From Leifsonia sp. C5G2 (GTDB lineage: Bacteria > Actinomycetota > Actinomycetes > Actinomycetales > Microbacteriaceae): a stretch of 64,000 nucleotides of DNA. The position numbers were made by a program, and so were the translations under genes. Shown one piece after another: positions 35,637 to 45,358 of the stretch (positions within the stretch are counted from its first letter, which is position 1; each line of letters begins with the position of its first letter). The notes below the pieces were generated by a model that saw only the letters and a list, made by a program, of their open reading frames with translations, ran no database searches and was not told the origin of the DNA. The stretch spans positions 23,013 to 87,012 of the forward strand of contig NZ_JABFMV010000016.1 of the NCBI RefSeq assembly GCF_013359685.1. Direction: 5' to 3'.

Positions 35637-36395
35637 TCAGCCAAGCCAGTGGACTCCGTAATCAGACGCAGAGGGCCAATGGCCGGCCAGCTGCAGGTAG
35701 GCCGCTATCGCACCGCTGGATGGCGTCCCGATATCTCTCCAGATCTCGGGATGCTCCTGACGATGCTTCTGGTACGCGCCATACGCGATGAGATCCGCTG
35801 CCTGGATCAGCTGGCTGTAGCGACTGTCCTGCATCATCACGTCCTCGATGATGCGGCGCTGACCTATGTCGAGTGAACGGTGAACTTCTCTGTACGGGGT
35901 CGCATCGCGGATCGCGGTTTCCCACAGTTCTCGGTCCCGCGGTGGCCCCAGCTGCTCACCGGGTCTCCCCAGCCCCTGCTGGCCGTCGTACATCACCATC
36001 AATTGGGAGTCAGCGCGTTCTGCCCAATCCTCGAGCCATGCAACGAAGCGGGCATACGAGATCGGCTTCGAGACGTCGGTGACGCCGACCCTGAACACGT
36101 CGAACGTCGCATTCTTCGAGAGCGTGGAAAGCATGATGCGACCCGTGGCCGCCCGCTTGGCCGTCCCGAACCTGGCATTCTGCGCAGATGTCTCGCAATA
36201 CTGCCCTCTGCCCTTGTAGAGCGTCGCAGCGTGCAGCTCTGCGGTCTTCGGAACACCGAACTCACGGTGGATCCGGCGGCGCCCCTCGAGCCATGCGTTC
36301 AGCACCTCAGCCCATCGTGCATCCTCCACGAGAAGCCCGGTGAGCGTCACGCCGTATCTCGAATCGCCCGAGTCGTCGACATAACACAGATGCAC
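35637..36395 (-). CDS. DUF3800 domain protein (putative RNase H-like nuclease)
   Basis: 252 residues from GTG 36395. The N-terminus YVDDSGDS is the DUF3800 signature (YxDESG type, Asp7/Asp8); an internal Asp is in MVMYDGQQG and the C-terminal QAADLIAYGAYQ motif is conserved. The family is thought to have an RNase H-like fold and is frequent on mobile elements and in defence islands; its activity is not established. Base composition is visibly lower in GC than neighbours, with more A/T at third codon positions, suggesting transfer. A structured RNA gene converges on its 3' end. Confidence 0.83.
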   Translation of the reverse strand: MHLCYVDDSGDSRYGVTLTGLLVEDARWAEVLNAWLEGRRRIHREFGVPKTAELHAATLYKGRGQYCETSAQNARFGTAKRAATGRIMLSTLSKNATFDVFRVGVTDVSKPISYARFVAWLEDWAERADSQLMVMYDGQQGLGRPGEQLGPPRDRELWETAIRDATPYREVHRSLDIGQRRIIEDVMMQDSRYSQLIQAADLIAYGAYQKHRQEHPEIWRDIGTPSSGAIAAYLQLAGHWPSASDYGVHWLG

Positions 36396-36578
36396 AGATC
36401 GAGTATGGCGACTCGGGCTGCCGAGAGCTGGTCGCCCCCCGAGCGCTGTTCCCGAGGACCCTTTCGGCAGGCGACATGCGCTGGGTCAGGCACGACTTCC
36501 AACGGTCGTCATCAGGCCACGGGTCGCTCGCGCTATCGTCGTGTGGGGGTCCACTTCTTCAGACGGGCGGCACCAGGC

Positions 36579-37160
36579 ATGGTGAGACAGGAACGGGCCG
36601 AGCGAACGCGTGCCGCCATCCTGGACGCCGCCGCGGCCGAGTTCGACGAGCACGGGTACGAGGGCGCGCGGCTGGAGCGGATCGTCGAGCGCACCGGCGC
36701 GACGAAGGGCGCGGTGTACTTCCACTTCCGCTCGAAGCTCGACATCGCGCGGGCGCTGGTGGCCGAGAAGTACGCGAACTGGCCCGTCGTCATCCAGGAG
36801 GTGACAGACTCGGGGCTGCGCGGCGCGGCCGCCGCGGAGGAGCTGACCCAGCGCGTCGGCGTGATCCTCGCCCAGGACGTGCGCGTCCGGGCCGCCATGA
36901 AGCTCACCCAGACGGCCTTCCCGCCCTCGCCGACGGACAACCCCTACGACCGGTGGGTGCAGGTGATCGGCGGCCTGCTGGCGCAGGAGGTCGAGGACCG
37001 GCGGTTGACCGGCGTCGACCCCGTCGCGCTCGCCACGGTCGCGGTGCACGGGGTGTTCGGCGCCTACATGATCGCCGACGAGCTCGGGAGACTGGAGGGC
37101 CTCCGCGCGGACATCGCGCGCGTCTGGCAGGCGCTCCGGCCGGCCCTGCAGCTCGGGTGA
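36579..37160 (+). CDS. TetR-family regulator, ArpA/ScbR (gamma-butyrolactone receptor)-like
   Basis: 193 residues from ATG 36579. HTH segment ARLERIVERTGATKGAVYFHF then RSKLDIARALV is very close to autoregulator receptors such as ArpA/ScbR, and the length is typical. The C-terminal ligand domain has Trp in KYANWPVV and YDRWVQV, in positions where receptors bind butyrolactones. TATCGT at 36534-36539 is a possible -10. No AfsA/ScbA synthase lies in the window. The 183 nt upstream to 36396 hold only promoter sequence for this gene and DUF3800. Confidence 0.82.
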   Translation: MVRQERAERTRAAILDAAAAEFDEHGYEGARLERIVERTGATKGAVYFHFRSKLDIARALVAEKYANWPVVIQEVTDSGLRGAAAAEELTQRVGVILAQDVRVRAAMKLTQTAFPPSPTDNPYDRWVQVIGGLLAQEVEDRRLTGVDPVALATVAVHGVFGAYMIADELGRLEGLRADIARVWQALRPALQLG

Positions 37161-37245
37161 ATGCCTGCATTTGCGAATAAACCGGCGAGTCCGTATGTTT
37201 TAAGCCGGGGAAACCGTGGCGCCTGCGCCGCATCCGGGGGGAGTT

Positions 37246-37271
37246 CGTCCCGTCTCGTCCGAGTCGGGACG
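37246..37271. terminator. Hairpin between convergent tetR and dedA genes
   Basis: CGTCCCG-N12-CGGGACG with outer support from GGGG/CCCC pairs. Located in the 124-nt space between two stops, which also holds an AT-rich stretch at 37165-37200. Confidence 0.55.
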
Positions 37272-37284
37272 TCCCCGGCGCCCC

Positions 37285-37971
37285 TCATTCGCTCGCGGCG
37301 TCGCGCCGATGGCGCAGCACGCGACGGACGATCAGCCAGCCGAGCGTCAGACCGACCGCCGCGTAGACCACGACGTCGATGTACTCGCTGTAGCGCTCCA
37401 CCAGGTGGTACTGCGTGCCGAGCGCGAACCCCGCGCCGACCAGCACGGTGTTCCAGAGCAGCGTCCCTGCGAGCGTGAAGACCGCGAAGCGCCAGAACGG
37501 CATCCGCGTCGCCCCCGCGGGCAGCGAGACGAGGCTGCGGACCAGGGGCACGAGCCTCCCGAAGAAGACCGCGCCGCGGCCGTGCCGTCTCAGCCAGTCG
37601 GCGGAGCGGCGGAAATCGGCCTCGTCGACGAGCGGAAGCCGGGCGAGCAGCCGCACCGCCCGCTCCTCGCCCAGGCGGCGGCCCAGCAGGTAGAGCAGGA
37701 CCGCTCCGGCGAAGCTGCCGAGGGTCGCGGTCACCAGCACAAGCACGAGGTGCAGCGAGCCCTGGTACGCCAGGAACCCGGCGAAGGGCAGGATCACCTC
37801 GCTCGGGATCGGCGGGAACACCACCTCCGCGAGCGCGCACACCCCGACGCCGATCTCGCCGAGCGCCACCATCACGCGGGACGCGAGGCCGGCCACGCCG
37901 CCGAGATCCTCCGGGGCCGCTGCGGGGAGGGCGGAGAGGGGGTGGGGCAGGGCGAGCGTCTGTCCTGTCAT
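37285..37971 (-). CDS. DedA-family membrane protein
   Basis: 228 residues, ATG with TAGCGT 7 nt upstream (leaderless pattern). SNARE-associated/DedA core: re-entrant motif EVVFPPIPSEVILPFAGFLA, then FFGRLVPLVRSLVSLPAG with the conserved Arg pair and PAG. These proteins work as undecaprenyl-phosphate or phospholipid flippases/transporters and maintain membrane potential. The N-terminal 30 residues are variable. Ends in a basic tail (RRVLRHRRDA). Confidence 0.9.
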   Translation of the reverse strand: MTGQTLALPHPLSALPAAAPEDLGGVAGLASRVMVALGEIGVGVCALAEVVFPPIPSEVILPFAGFLAYQGSLHLVLVLVTATLGSFAGAVLLYLLGRRLGEERAVRLLARLPLVDEADFRRSADWLRRHGRGAVFFGRLVPLVRSLVSLPAGATRMPFWRFAVFTLAGTLLWNTVLVGAGFALGTQYHLVERYSEYIDVVVYAAVGLTLGWLIVRRVLRHRRDAASE

Positions 37972-38016
37972 GCCCGCGACGCTACCCGGCGCGGATGGGA
38001 GGGTCGTGGGTGAGGC

Positions 38017-39597
38017 TCAGCTCACGCGAACGAGGGTCTGCTGCCACCCCGTCGACCCGTTCGGCGCGATCGGCGTGCGCTTCTGCTCCTGCAACCGGCC
38101 CGCGAGGTCGGTCGCCCGCACGGCGAGGGTGTGGGTCCCCGGCGTCGCGTCCCAGTCCAGCGACCACTGCACCCAGGTGTCGCGGTTCACCGGGGCCGAC
38201 AGCGTCGCCTCCTGCCAGTCGCCGCCGTCCACCTGGACCTCGACCCGGCGGATGCCGACCGTCTGCGCCCAGGCGACGCCCGCGATCTTGGTCCGGCCGG
38301 CGCTGAGCCCCCGGTCGACGCGCGGGGTGTCGATGCGGCTGGACAGCTTGATCGGCGCCTTCGCGCTGTACCCGCGCGGGGTCCAGTACGCCTGGTCCGC
38401 CGAGAAGGTCGTCACCTTGAGCGACGTGAGCCACTTGGTGGCGGACACGTAGCCGTACAGCCCGGGCACGACCATCCGCACCGGGAAGCCGTGCTCGAGG
38501 GGGAGCGGCTCGCCGTTCATGCCGACCGCGAGGATGGCGTCTCGGTCGGCGGCCGTGAGCGCCTCCAGCGGCGTGCTCGCGGTGAACCCGTCGACGCTGC
38601 GTGAGAGCACCATGTCGGCGCCCGAGCGCGGACGCGCCAGCGCGAGCACATCGCGCACCGGCACGCCCAGCCAGCGTGCGGTGCCGACGAGGTTGCCGCC
38701 GACCTCGTTCGAGACGCAGGTGAGGGTCACGGAGTACTCGTCGAGCCCCATCCGCAGCAGGTCCTGGAAGCCGAGACCGACGCGCTTCTCGACCATCCCG
38801 TCGATCGTCAGCCGCCAGTTCGCCGGGTCGACCGACGGGACGGTGAGGGCGGTGTCCACCCGGTAGAAGTCGCGGTTCGGGGTGAACAGCGGGGAGATTC
38901 CTTCGACGTCCAGCTCGGCTCCGGCGGGCACGGTCACGCGGGACGCGGGAGCGGGCAGCCGGAGCGCCGAGCGGACGGCGGCGATGGACGACGTCGCCGC
39001 CGACCCCAGGCGCGCCCCGACACCGGCGACCACGCCGCCGACCGCGGCCGCGGCGGTCAGCACCAGGAAGCGGCGGCGGTCGACACCGCGCGTCTCCTCG
39101 CCGGCCGAGACGCGCCAGCCACGGAGCCACGAGACGGCGAGGGTCAGCACGACCGCGCCGGCCACGGCTCCCACGGCGGGAGGCGCGAACGCCAGGGGGC
39201 TGGCGCCGGCGCGCGTCACCGCGGCCGCGACCGCGGCGACCCCTGCCACGCCGAAGAGTGCGACGCCGACCCTCCGCCAGCGCAGTTCGAGCATCCCGGC
39301 GACGGCGGCCGCGACGAGTGCCGCCACCCCCACCGTCGCGATGAGGAACAGCTTGTCGTTCGACCCGAAGAGCTGGATGGCGAGCTCCTTGGCCCAGCGC
39401 GGCACCACGTCCACGACGAACGACCCGACGGCGACGACCGGGCTCGCATCCCGGGCGACGAGCAGTGCGGCGAGTTCCGCGGCACCGAGGAACACGATGC
39501 CGGCCACGGCACCGGCCAGAGCGGCGAGGGCGATCGTCGCTGCGGTCTTCTTCTTCGCTGCGTGCTTCTGCGCGGTGTTCTTCGTCTTCGGGGTCAC
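38017..39597 (-). CDS. Membrane-anchored molybdopterin oxidoreductase (sulfite oxidase fold)
   Basis: 526 residues from GTG 39597 (TTG 39639 possible). About four to five membrane helices in residues 12-170 come before [16 protein letters not shown], a Tat-like twin-arginine segment with another helix, then the extracellular sulfite-oxidase-type Mo domain ([10 protein letters not shown], with the Cys expected to ligate Mo; [13 protein letters not shown]) and a Mo-co dimerisation Ig-like domain at the C-terminus. Substrate unknown: such actinobacterial proteins are called sulfite oxidase or YedY-like. Divergent from a fasciclin lipoprotein. Confidence 0.87.
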   Translation of the reverse strand: MTPKTKNTAQKHAAKKKTAATIALAALAGAVAGIVFLGAAELAALLVARDASPVVAVGSFVVDVVPRWAKELAIQLFGSNDKLFLIATVGVAALVAAAVAGMLELRWRRVGVALFGVAGVAAVAAAVTRAGASPLAFAPPAVGAVAGAVVLTLAVSWLRGWRVSAGEETRGVDRRRFLVLTAAAAVGGVVAGVGARLGSAATSSIAAVRSALRLPAPASRVTVPAGAELDVEGISPLFTPNRDFYRVDTALTVPSVDPANWRLTIDGMVEKRVGLGFQDLLRMGLDEYSVTLTCVSNEVGGNLVGTARWLGVPVRDVLALARPRSGADMVLSRSVDGFTASTPLEALTAADRDAILAVGMNGEPLPLEHGFPVRMVVPGLYGYVSATKWLTSLKVTTFSADQAYWTPRGYSAKAPIKLSSRIDTPRVDRGLSAGRTKIAGVAWAQTVGIRRVEVQVDGGDWQEATLSAPVNRDTWVQWSLDWDATPGTHTLAVRATDLAGRLQEQKRTPIAPNGSTGWQQTLVRVS

Positions 39598-39727
39598 GCC
39601 GGGAGTTCGGCGCGGAGACAGCCTGCGGATTGGTTCCAATCCGATCCCGCGACCGTCCCGAACCCCTGATGACCGCCGGGAGCGGCGGTCTCCTGATCGG
39701 CATCACATCCCTCGAAGGAGAAGTACC

Positions 39728-40384
39728 ATGCGATCCACTGCTCGCCTCGCCGCCGCCGGCATCCTCGCCGCGGCCGCCCTCGCCCTCACCGCCTGCTCGT
39801 CCGGAGCCGGCTCCTCGTCGAGCGACACCAGCTCGTCGATGTCGTCGTCGACGCCGTCCGCGTCCTCGTCGATGGACCCGGCCGCCGACCTGGTCGGTCC
39901 CGGCTGCGCCGCCTACGCCAAGCAGGTGCCGTCCGGCGCCGGCTCCGTCGAGGGCATGGCCCAGGACCCGGTGGCGACCGCCGCGAGCAACAACCCGCTG
40001 CTGACCACCCTGGTCGCCGCCGTCTCCGGCAAGCTGAACCCGAAGGTCAACCTCGTCGACACGCTCAACGGCGGCGACTTCACCGTGTTTGCCCCGGTGG
40101 ACGACGCGTTCAAGAAGATCGACCCGGCCACCATCGACACGCTGAAGACGGACGCCGGCGCCGCGACGCTGACCTCCATCCTCACCTACCACGTGGTGCC
40201 CGGCCAGCTCTCGCCCGACAAGATCGTGGGCACGCACAAGACCGTCGAAGGCGGCGAGGTGACCGTCTCGGGTTCCGGTGACTCGCTCAAGGTGAACGAC
40301 GCCAACGTGATCTGCGGCGGCGTGAAGACCGCGAACGCCACGGTCTACCTCATCGACTCGGTGCTGATGCCCCCGGCGAAGTAA
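39728..40384 (+). CDS. Fasciclin-domain lipoprotein (MPT70/MPT83-like)
   Basis: 218 residues from ATG 39728 (GAAGGAG 6 nt upstream). Signal peptide with lipobox LTAC, a Ser/Thr-rich linker (about 24-50), and one fasciclin domain with [11 protein letters not shown] and ILTYHVVPG. It should sit on the outer membrane-facing surface and mediate adhesion or protein contacts. The divergent pairing with the molybdoenzyme is seen in several Actinobacteria and suggests a shared promoter region (39598-39727). Followed by a strong terminator. Confidence 0.92.
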   Translation: MRSTARLAAAGILAAAALALTACSSGAGSSSSDTSSSMSSSTPSASSSMDPAADLVGPGCAAYAKQVPSGAGSVEGMAQDPVATAASNNPLLTTLVAAVSGKLNPKVNLVDTLNGGDFTVFAPVDDAFKKIDPATIDTLKTDAGAATLTSILTYHVVPGQLSPDKIVGTHKTVEGGEVTVSGSGDSLKVNDANVICGGVKTANATVYLIDSVLMPPAK

Positions 40385-40397
40385 GGGTCTCGCTCCG

Positions 40398-40467
40398 ACG
40401 ACGGCGGTCGTCCGGAACGTCTGCTGCGGCCAGGCCGTACGCACTCGTTCCGGACGGCCGCCGTCGT
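40398..40467 (+). terminator. Long terminator hairpin after the fasciclin gene
   Basis: 22-bp arms (40398-40419 with 40446-40467) with a single G-U pair and a 26-nt loop, starting 14 nt after the stop. Ends in TTGTG. Confidence 0.75.
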
Positions 40468-40552
40468 TGTGCGCGCACGAGATTGCCGTCTAGCCAGCCC
40501 GAGTGTGTGCGGGTTAGCGTGCGCTCGTCGAGCCCACGAACAGGAGCCCTGG

Positions 40553-42889
40553 ATGAACCCGAATCCGGAATCGGTGATCGGCGAGCCCCTTCCGCCCGCG
40601 CGGACGCTGCCCTTCCCCCCGCCCGCGTCCGGCAGCTTCGCCGGCCGCACCATGCAGGAGTCCACGTACTCGCCGCAGCCGCCGCAGCCGCATCTTCCGG
40701 GGGACGCCCCCAACGTCCTCATCATCCTGATCGACGACGCAGGACCCGCCCTCCCGACCACGCTCGGCGGCGCCGTGCGCACCCCGACGCTCGACCGCAT
40801 CCGGAGCAACGGCATCGGCTACAACCGGTTCCACACCACGGCCATGTGCTCGCCGACGCGCGCGTCGCTGCTCACCGGCCGCAACCATCACCGCGTCGGC
40901 AACGGCCAGGTCGCCGAGCTCGCCAACGACTGGGACGGCTACTCCGGCCGCATCCCGAAGAGCAGCGCGACGATCGCGGAGGTGCTGCGGAACTACGGCT
41001 ACTCCACCGCTGCGTGGGGAAAATGGCACAACACCCCGGCCGAGGAGACGACGTCGGCCGGCCCGTTCGACCGCTGGCCGACCGGGTACGGGTTCGACTA
41101 CTTCTACGGCTTCCTCGCCGGCGAGGCGTCGCAGTACGAGCCGAACCTGGTGCGGAACACCACGATCGTGCGGCCACCGAAGACGCCGGAGGAGGGCTAC
41201 CACCTCACGGAGGACATCGCCGACGACGCGATCGGCTGGCTGCGGAACCACAAGACCCTCGCACCCGAGAAGCCGTTCTTCCTGTACTGGGCGACCGGCG
41301 CCATCCACGGCCCGCAGCACATCATGAAGGAGTGGGCGGACACGTACAGCGGGGCGTTCGACGACGGCTGGGACGCCTACCGCGAGCGCGCGCACGAGGG
41401 CGCGAAGGCGGCGGGGTGGATCCCCGAGGACGCCGAGCTCACCCCGCGACCGGAGGGGCTGGACGGCTGGGACGACATCCCGGAGCACCAGAAGCCCTTC
41501 CAGCGGCGGCTGATGGAGATCGCGGCAGGCTTCGGAGAGCATGCCGACGTGCAGGCAGGACGGCTGGTCGACGAGCTCGACGCGCTCGGCTACCTGGAGA
41601 ACACGATCGTCGTCTACATCTGGGGCGACAACGGCTCCTCCGGCGAGGGCCAGAACGGCACGATCAGCGAGTTCCTCGCGCAGAACCTCATCCCGACGAC
41701 GGTCGATCAGCACCTCGCGGCGCTGGAGGAGCTCGGCGGCCTGGACGCGCTCGGCACTCCGGCGACGGACAACCAGTACCACGCCGCCTGGGCCTGGGCG
41801 GGGTCCGCGCCCTACCAGGGGATGAAGCTGCTCGCCTCCCACCTCGGCGGCACCCGCAACCCGATGTTCATCCAGTGGGCGGGCCGTATCGAGCCGGACC
41901 CGGTGCCGCGCACGCAGTTCCACCACGTCAACGACATCGCCCCGACCTTGTACGAGATCATCGGGATCACGCCGCCGGACACGGTGAACGGCATCCCGCA
42001 GGACCCGATGGACGGCATCAGCCTCGCCTACTCGATCGACGACAGGGCGGCCGAGGGGCGGCGCCGCGTGCAGTACTTCGAGATCATGGGCAGCCGCGCG
42101 ATCTACGCGGACGGGTGGATGGCGTCCGCCCTCGGCCCGCGCCTCCCGTGGGTGCCGGGAGCGCCTCCCGGCATCCGCACCTGGACGCCGGACGAGGACA
42201 GCTGGGAGCTGTACCACCTCGACTCCGACTGGAGTCAGGCGCACGACCTGGCCGCCGAGCATCCCGAGAAGCTCGCCGAGCTGAGGGAGACGTGGGCGAT
42301 CGAGGCGGCGAAAAACGATGCGCTGCCGATCGGCGGCGGGCTCTGGGTGCCGGCGCTGCATCCCGAGGACCGGTTCGCGCCGCCGTACACCGAGTGGGAG
42401 ATGACCGGCGACACCGTGCGGGTGCCCGAGTTCTGCGCGCCGGCCCTCGGCAACCGGCCCAACACCGTGACGCTCGAGGTCGAGGCGGGGGAGCGGGCGA
42501 ACGGCGTGCTCTACAAGCTGGGCGGCGCGGGCGGCGGGCTCACCGTCTACGCCATCGACGGGATGCTGCACTACGAGTACAACCTGTTCCTGGTGCAGCG
42601 GACGATCGTGCGTGCCGAAGCTCCCCTCCCGGCCGGCGCCTCGACGATCGAGGTGGTGACGACGGTGGCCGAGCCGCGCCCGGGCAGCCCGCTCCACGTC
42701 GTGCTGCGCATCGACGGCACCGTGGTCGGCTCCGGCGACGTGCCGCTCAGCGCGCCGCTGCTGTTCACCGCGAACGACTGCCTCGACATCGGCCGCGCCT
42801 ACGGCGGCGCGGTGTCGCGGGCGTACGCGTCGCGGATGCCGTTCGCCTTCGACGGGACGATCGGGCGGGTGCACATCGCGTACACCTGA
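40553..42889 (+). CDS. Arylsulfatase
   Basis: 778 residues from ATG 40553 (CAGGAG 6 nt upstream). The type I sulfatase signature CSPTRASLLTGR has Cys99, the residue oxidised to formylglycine; metal Asp61/Asp62 are in ILIDDAG and the later Asp-Asn pair is in WGDNGSSGEG. It hydrolyses a sulfate ester. There is no signal peptide, so it is probably cytoplasmic, and length is on the long side because of a C-terminal beta domain (about 600-778). An FGE maturase gene is not in the window. Confidence 0.9.
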   Translation: MNPNPESVIGEPLPPARTLPFPPPASGSFAGRTMQESTYSPQPPQPHLPGDAPNVLIILIDDAGPALPTTLGGAVRTPTLDRIRSNGIGYNRFHTTAMCSPTRASLLTGRNHHRVGNGQVAELANDWDGYSGRIPKSSATIAEVLRNYGYSTAAWGKWHNTPAEETTSAGPFDRWPTGYGFDYFYGFLAGEASQYEPNLVRNTTIVRPPKTPEEGYHLTEDIADDAIGWLRNHKTLAPEKPFFLYWATGAIHGPQHIMKEWADTYSGAFDDGWDAYRERAHEGAKAAGWIPEDAELTPRPEGLDGWDDIPEHQKPFQRRLMEIAAGFGEHADVQAGRLVDELDALGYLENTIVVYIWGDNGSSGEGQNGTISEFLAQNLIPTTVDQHLAALEELGGLDALGTPATDNQYHAAWAWAGSAPYQGMKLLASHLGGTRNPMFIQWAGRIEPDPVPRTQFHHVNDIAPTLYEIIGITPPDTVNGIPQDPMDGISLAYSIDDRAAEGRRRVQYFEIMGSRAIYADGWMASALGPRLPWVPGAPPGIRTWTPDEDSWELYHLDSDWSQAHDLAAEHPEKLAELRETWAIEAAKNDALPIGGGLWVPALHPEDRFAPPYTEWEMTGDTVRVPEFCAPALGNRPNTVTLEVEAGERANGVLYKLGGAGGGLTVYAIDGMLHYEYNLFLVQRTIVRAEAPLPAGASTIEVVTTVAEPRPGSPLHVVLRIDGTVVGSGDVPLSAPLLFTANDCLDIGRAYGGAVSRAYASRMPFAFDGTIGRVHIAYT

Positions 42890-42913
42890 TCCGTCCGTCC
42901 GACGCCGCGGCGG

Positions 42914-43654
42914 TCAGAGGAACGCGACGAGCGCCTCGGTGAGCCGGGCGCGGGCCGTCCGGTCGTCGATGGTCGCCGGGAGATCGCCCGGCTGGGCGCC
43001 GTAGTCGCCGAACTGCGCGTGGTCCATGCCGTCGATCTCGACCAGCGCGGCGTCGGCGGGGAGCAGGTGGCGCGCGCCGGCGATCTTCGCCGGTGTGCTG
43101 AGTCCGTCCCTGGTCCCGCCGATGGACAGCACCCGCAGGCCGCTGCCGCTGAGGTCGTTCGCGCAGTACGAGCCGAACAGCACGAGCCCGGCGACCTGCG
43201 GGTCGTCGGCGAGCTGGCAGGCGCGCACCCCGCCGAGGGAGTGGCCGCCGACGTACCAGGTGGTGACCGCGGGCGCATGCGCAGTGAAGGTGCTCAGCGG
43301 CCGCTGGTCGAAGAAGGCGAGGTTGAGCGTCGGCTTCGTGACGACGACCGTGAGGCCGGTCTGCTTCACGGTCGGGGCGAGCTTGTAGAGGTACGAGTAC
43401 GGGTCGACGAGCGCTCCGGGCACGAACACCAGCCCGGTGCCGGACGCCCGGCCCGTCGGTGCGAGGACGACGGCGTCGCCGGTGTCGTGGATGCTCACGG
43501 CCGGGTCGCGCCAGACCTCGAGCGCGGGCCCGCGCTCGCCCATCATCGGCGTCGACGCCCAGGCGAGGAAGCCGATCACCACGAGTGCGAGGACCCCCAG
43601 CACGGCGAACGCCGTCGCACGGATTCGGCGCAGCGCTCTTCTGGACCCGTTCAC
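42914..43654 (-). CDS. Membrane-anchored alpha/beta hydrolase
   Basis: 246 residues, GTG start with TACGCT exactly 6 nt upstream. One N-terminal helix (AFAVLGVLALVVIGFLAWA, about 14-32) anchors the protein with the hydrolase outside. Nucleophile Ser in VGGHSLGGVRA, a His in GMDHAQFGDYG. Fits the alpha/beta hydrolase fold-5 family (PF12695 type). Substrate unknown. Divergent from an MFS pump, 58 nt apart. Confidence 0.78.
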   Translation of the reverse strand: MNGSRRALRRIRATAFAVLGVLALVVIGFLAWASTPMMGERGPALEVWRDPAVSIHDTGDAVVLAPTGRASGTGLVFVPGALVDPYSYLYKLAPTVKQTGLTVVVTKPTLNLAFFDQRPLSTFTAHAPAVTTWYVGGHSLGGVRACQLADDPQVAGLVLFGSYCANDLSGSGLRVLSIGGTRDGLSTPAKIAGARHLLPADAALVEIDGMDHAQFGDYGAQPGDLPATIDDRTARARLTEALVAFL

Positions 43655-43677
43655 GCATCTAGCGTACCCTGACCATA

Positions 43678-43689
43678 AGCCAGCTGACT
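43678..43689. promoter_or_regulatory. Imperfect palindrome in a divergent promoter
   Basis: AGCCAGCTGACT, a 12-mer palindrome with one mismatched pair, flanked by TA-rich bases, midway between the hydrolase and MFS starts. A possible operator; no regulator gene is adjacent. Confidence 0.35.
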
Positions 43690-43712
43690 AATCACCAAGC
43701 GAGGGAGTTCGG

Positions 43713-45338
43713 ATGTCGTCGCAACGCACCCGGTGGGCCGGTCTCGTCTTCATCAGCATCGCCGTGGCGCTGATCATCGTCGACTCGACGATCGTCAACG
43801 TCGCCATCCCCTCCATCGTCGACGAGCTGCACATCGGCTCGACCGGCGTGCAGTGGGTGCAGGAGTCGTACACGCTCGTGTTCGCCTCCCTGCTCCTGGT
43901 GTTCGGGACGCTCGCCGACCGGATCGGGCGCCGGCGCATGCTCCTCATCGGTGTCGCGATCTTCACGCTGTCCTCGATCGCGGCCGCGCTCGCGCCGACC
44001 GGCGCCTTCCTGATCGGGGCGCGGCTGGTGCAGGGCGTCGGCGGCGCGATGGTCCTCCCGACGACCCTGTCGCTGATCAACGCGGGCTTCCGGGGCAAGG
44101 AGCGGGCGATCGCCTTCGCGGTCTGGGGGTCAACGATCGGCGGGATGACCGCGCTCGGGCCGCTGCTGGGCGGCTGGCTGACCACCGCGTTCTCGTGGCG
44201 CTGGGCGTTCGGGATCAACATCCCGCTCGGAATCCTCATCGTCGTCGGCGTGCTGGCGACCGTCTCCGAGTCCCGCGACACCCGCCACGCGGGAGGTGTG
44301 GACGGCGTCGGCGCCCTCCTCTCGATCGTCACGAGCGCATCGCTCGTCTTCGGGCTGATCGAAGGCCGCACCTACGGCTGGTGGCTGGTGGACACCCGTC
44401 CGACGATCGGGGACTGGACCTGGCCGTTCGCGCTCTCGCCCGTCCCGATCGCCTTCGCCGTCGCTGTCGCCTGTGGCGTGCTGTTCGTCCTTCGCGGCCG
44501 CGCCAGGATGCATTCAGGGAAGAGCACGATGCTCGCGCTCGACCTGTTCCGCATCCCCTCCTTCCGCAACGGCAACATCGCAGCGACGATCGTGTCCCTC
44601 GGCGAGTTCGGCATCGTGCTCGCCCTGCCGATCTGGCTGCAGAACGTGCTCGGCTACAGCGCCCTCGACACCGGGCTCATCCTGCTCGCCCTCGCCATCG
44701 GGTCGTTCGTCGCCAGCGGGTTCGCCGGCGCCTTCGGCAACCGCGTGCCTCCCGTCGCGATCGTGCGCGTGGGACTCGCGGCCGAGATCGTCGGCGTCGC
44801 GGGTCTCGGCTTCGTGATCTCGCCGTCCACGCCGTGGGGAGCGCTGATCCCGTTCCTCTTCGTCTACGGCTTCGGCGTGGGGCTCGCGACCGCGCAGCTG
44901 ACCGGCGTCGTGCTGAAGGATGTGCCGGTCGAGCAGAGCGGCCAGGGCTCGGGCACGCAGAGCACGGCGCGCCAGATCGGCTCCGCACTCGGCATCGCGG
45001 TGCTCGGCACCGTCCTCTTCGCGTCCGCGACGGCCGTGCTCGACTCCTCGCTGGAGGGACGCGGGATGCCGCAGCAGCAGCGCGACCAGGTCGTGTCGGC
45101 GGTCGTCGACAGCTCAGGGGCCGCCATCGCCGGGCTGGAGAAGGACCCCAGGACCGCCCCGATCGCGGAGGACGCGAAGGTCGCGTTCTCCGACGGGACG
45201 CGATGGGCGGCGTTCTCCGCCGCCGGATTCCTCGTGGTCGGGCTCCTGGCCACGCTGTCGCTGGGCAGCGGGCGGCCGGAGCGGGAGCACGCCGAGGTCG
45301 AGGCGTCGCCGGTCGTCACCCCCGTCTCCGACAGCTGA
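43713..45338 (+). CDS. MFS drug-efflux transporter, DHA2 (14-helix) family
   Basis: 541 residues; GAGGGA precedes ATG 43713. Fourteen predicted helices. Motif A GTLADRIGRRRM, motif C-like GVGGAMVLPTTLS, and DSTIVNVAIPSI in helix 1 mark the EmrB/QacA group of proton-coupled multidrug exporters. A large periplasmic loop lies before the last helix (about 450-495, LDSSLEGRGMPQQQRDQ and onward). Convergent with the VOC protein gene. Confidence 0.88.
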   Translation: MSSQRTRWAGLVFISIAVALIIVDSTIVNVAIPSIVDELHIGSTGVQWVQESYTLVFASLLLVFGTLADRIGRRRMLLIGVAIFTLSSIAAALAPTGAFLIGARLVQGVGGAMVLPTTLSLINAGFRGKERAIAFAVWGSTIGGMTALGPLLGGWLTTAFSWRWAFGINIPLGILIVVGVLATVSESRDTRHAGGVDGVGALLSIVTSASLVFGLIEGRTYGWWLVDTRPTIGDWTWPFALSPVPIAFAVAVACGVLFVLRGRARMHSGKSTMLALDLFRIPSFRNGNIAATIVSLGEFGIVLALPIWLQNVLGYSALDTGLILLALAIGSFVASGFAGAFGNRVPPVAIVRVGLAAEIVGVAGLGFVISPSTPWGALIPFLFVYGFGVGLATAQLTGVVLKDVPVEQSGQGSGTQSTARQIGSALGIAVLGTVLFASATAVLDSSLEGRGMPQQQRDQVVSAVVDSSGAAIAGLEKDPRTAPIAEDAKVAFSDGTRWAAFSAAGFLVVGLLATLSLGSGRPEREHAEVEASPVVTPVSDS

Positions 45339-45358
45339 GGCGAGCGGGCGTCAGAGCG

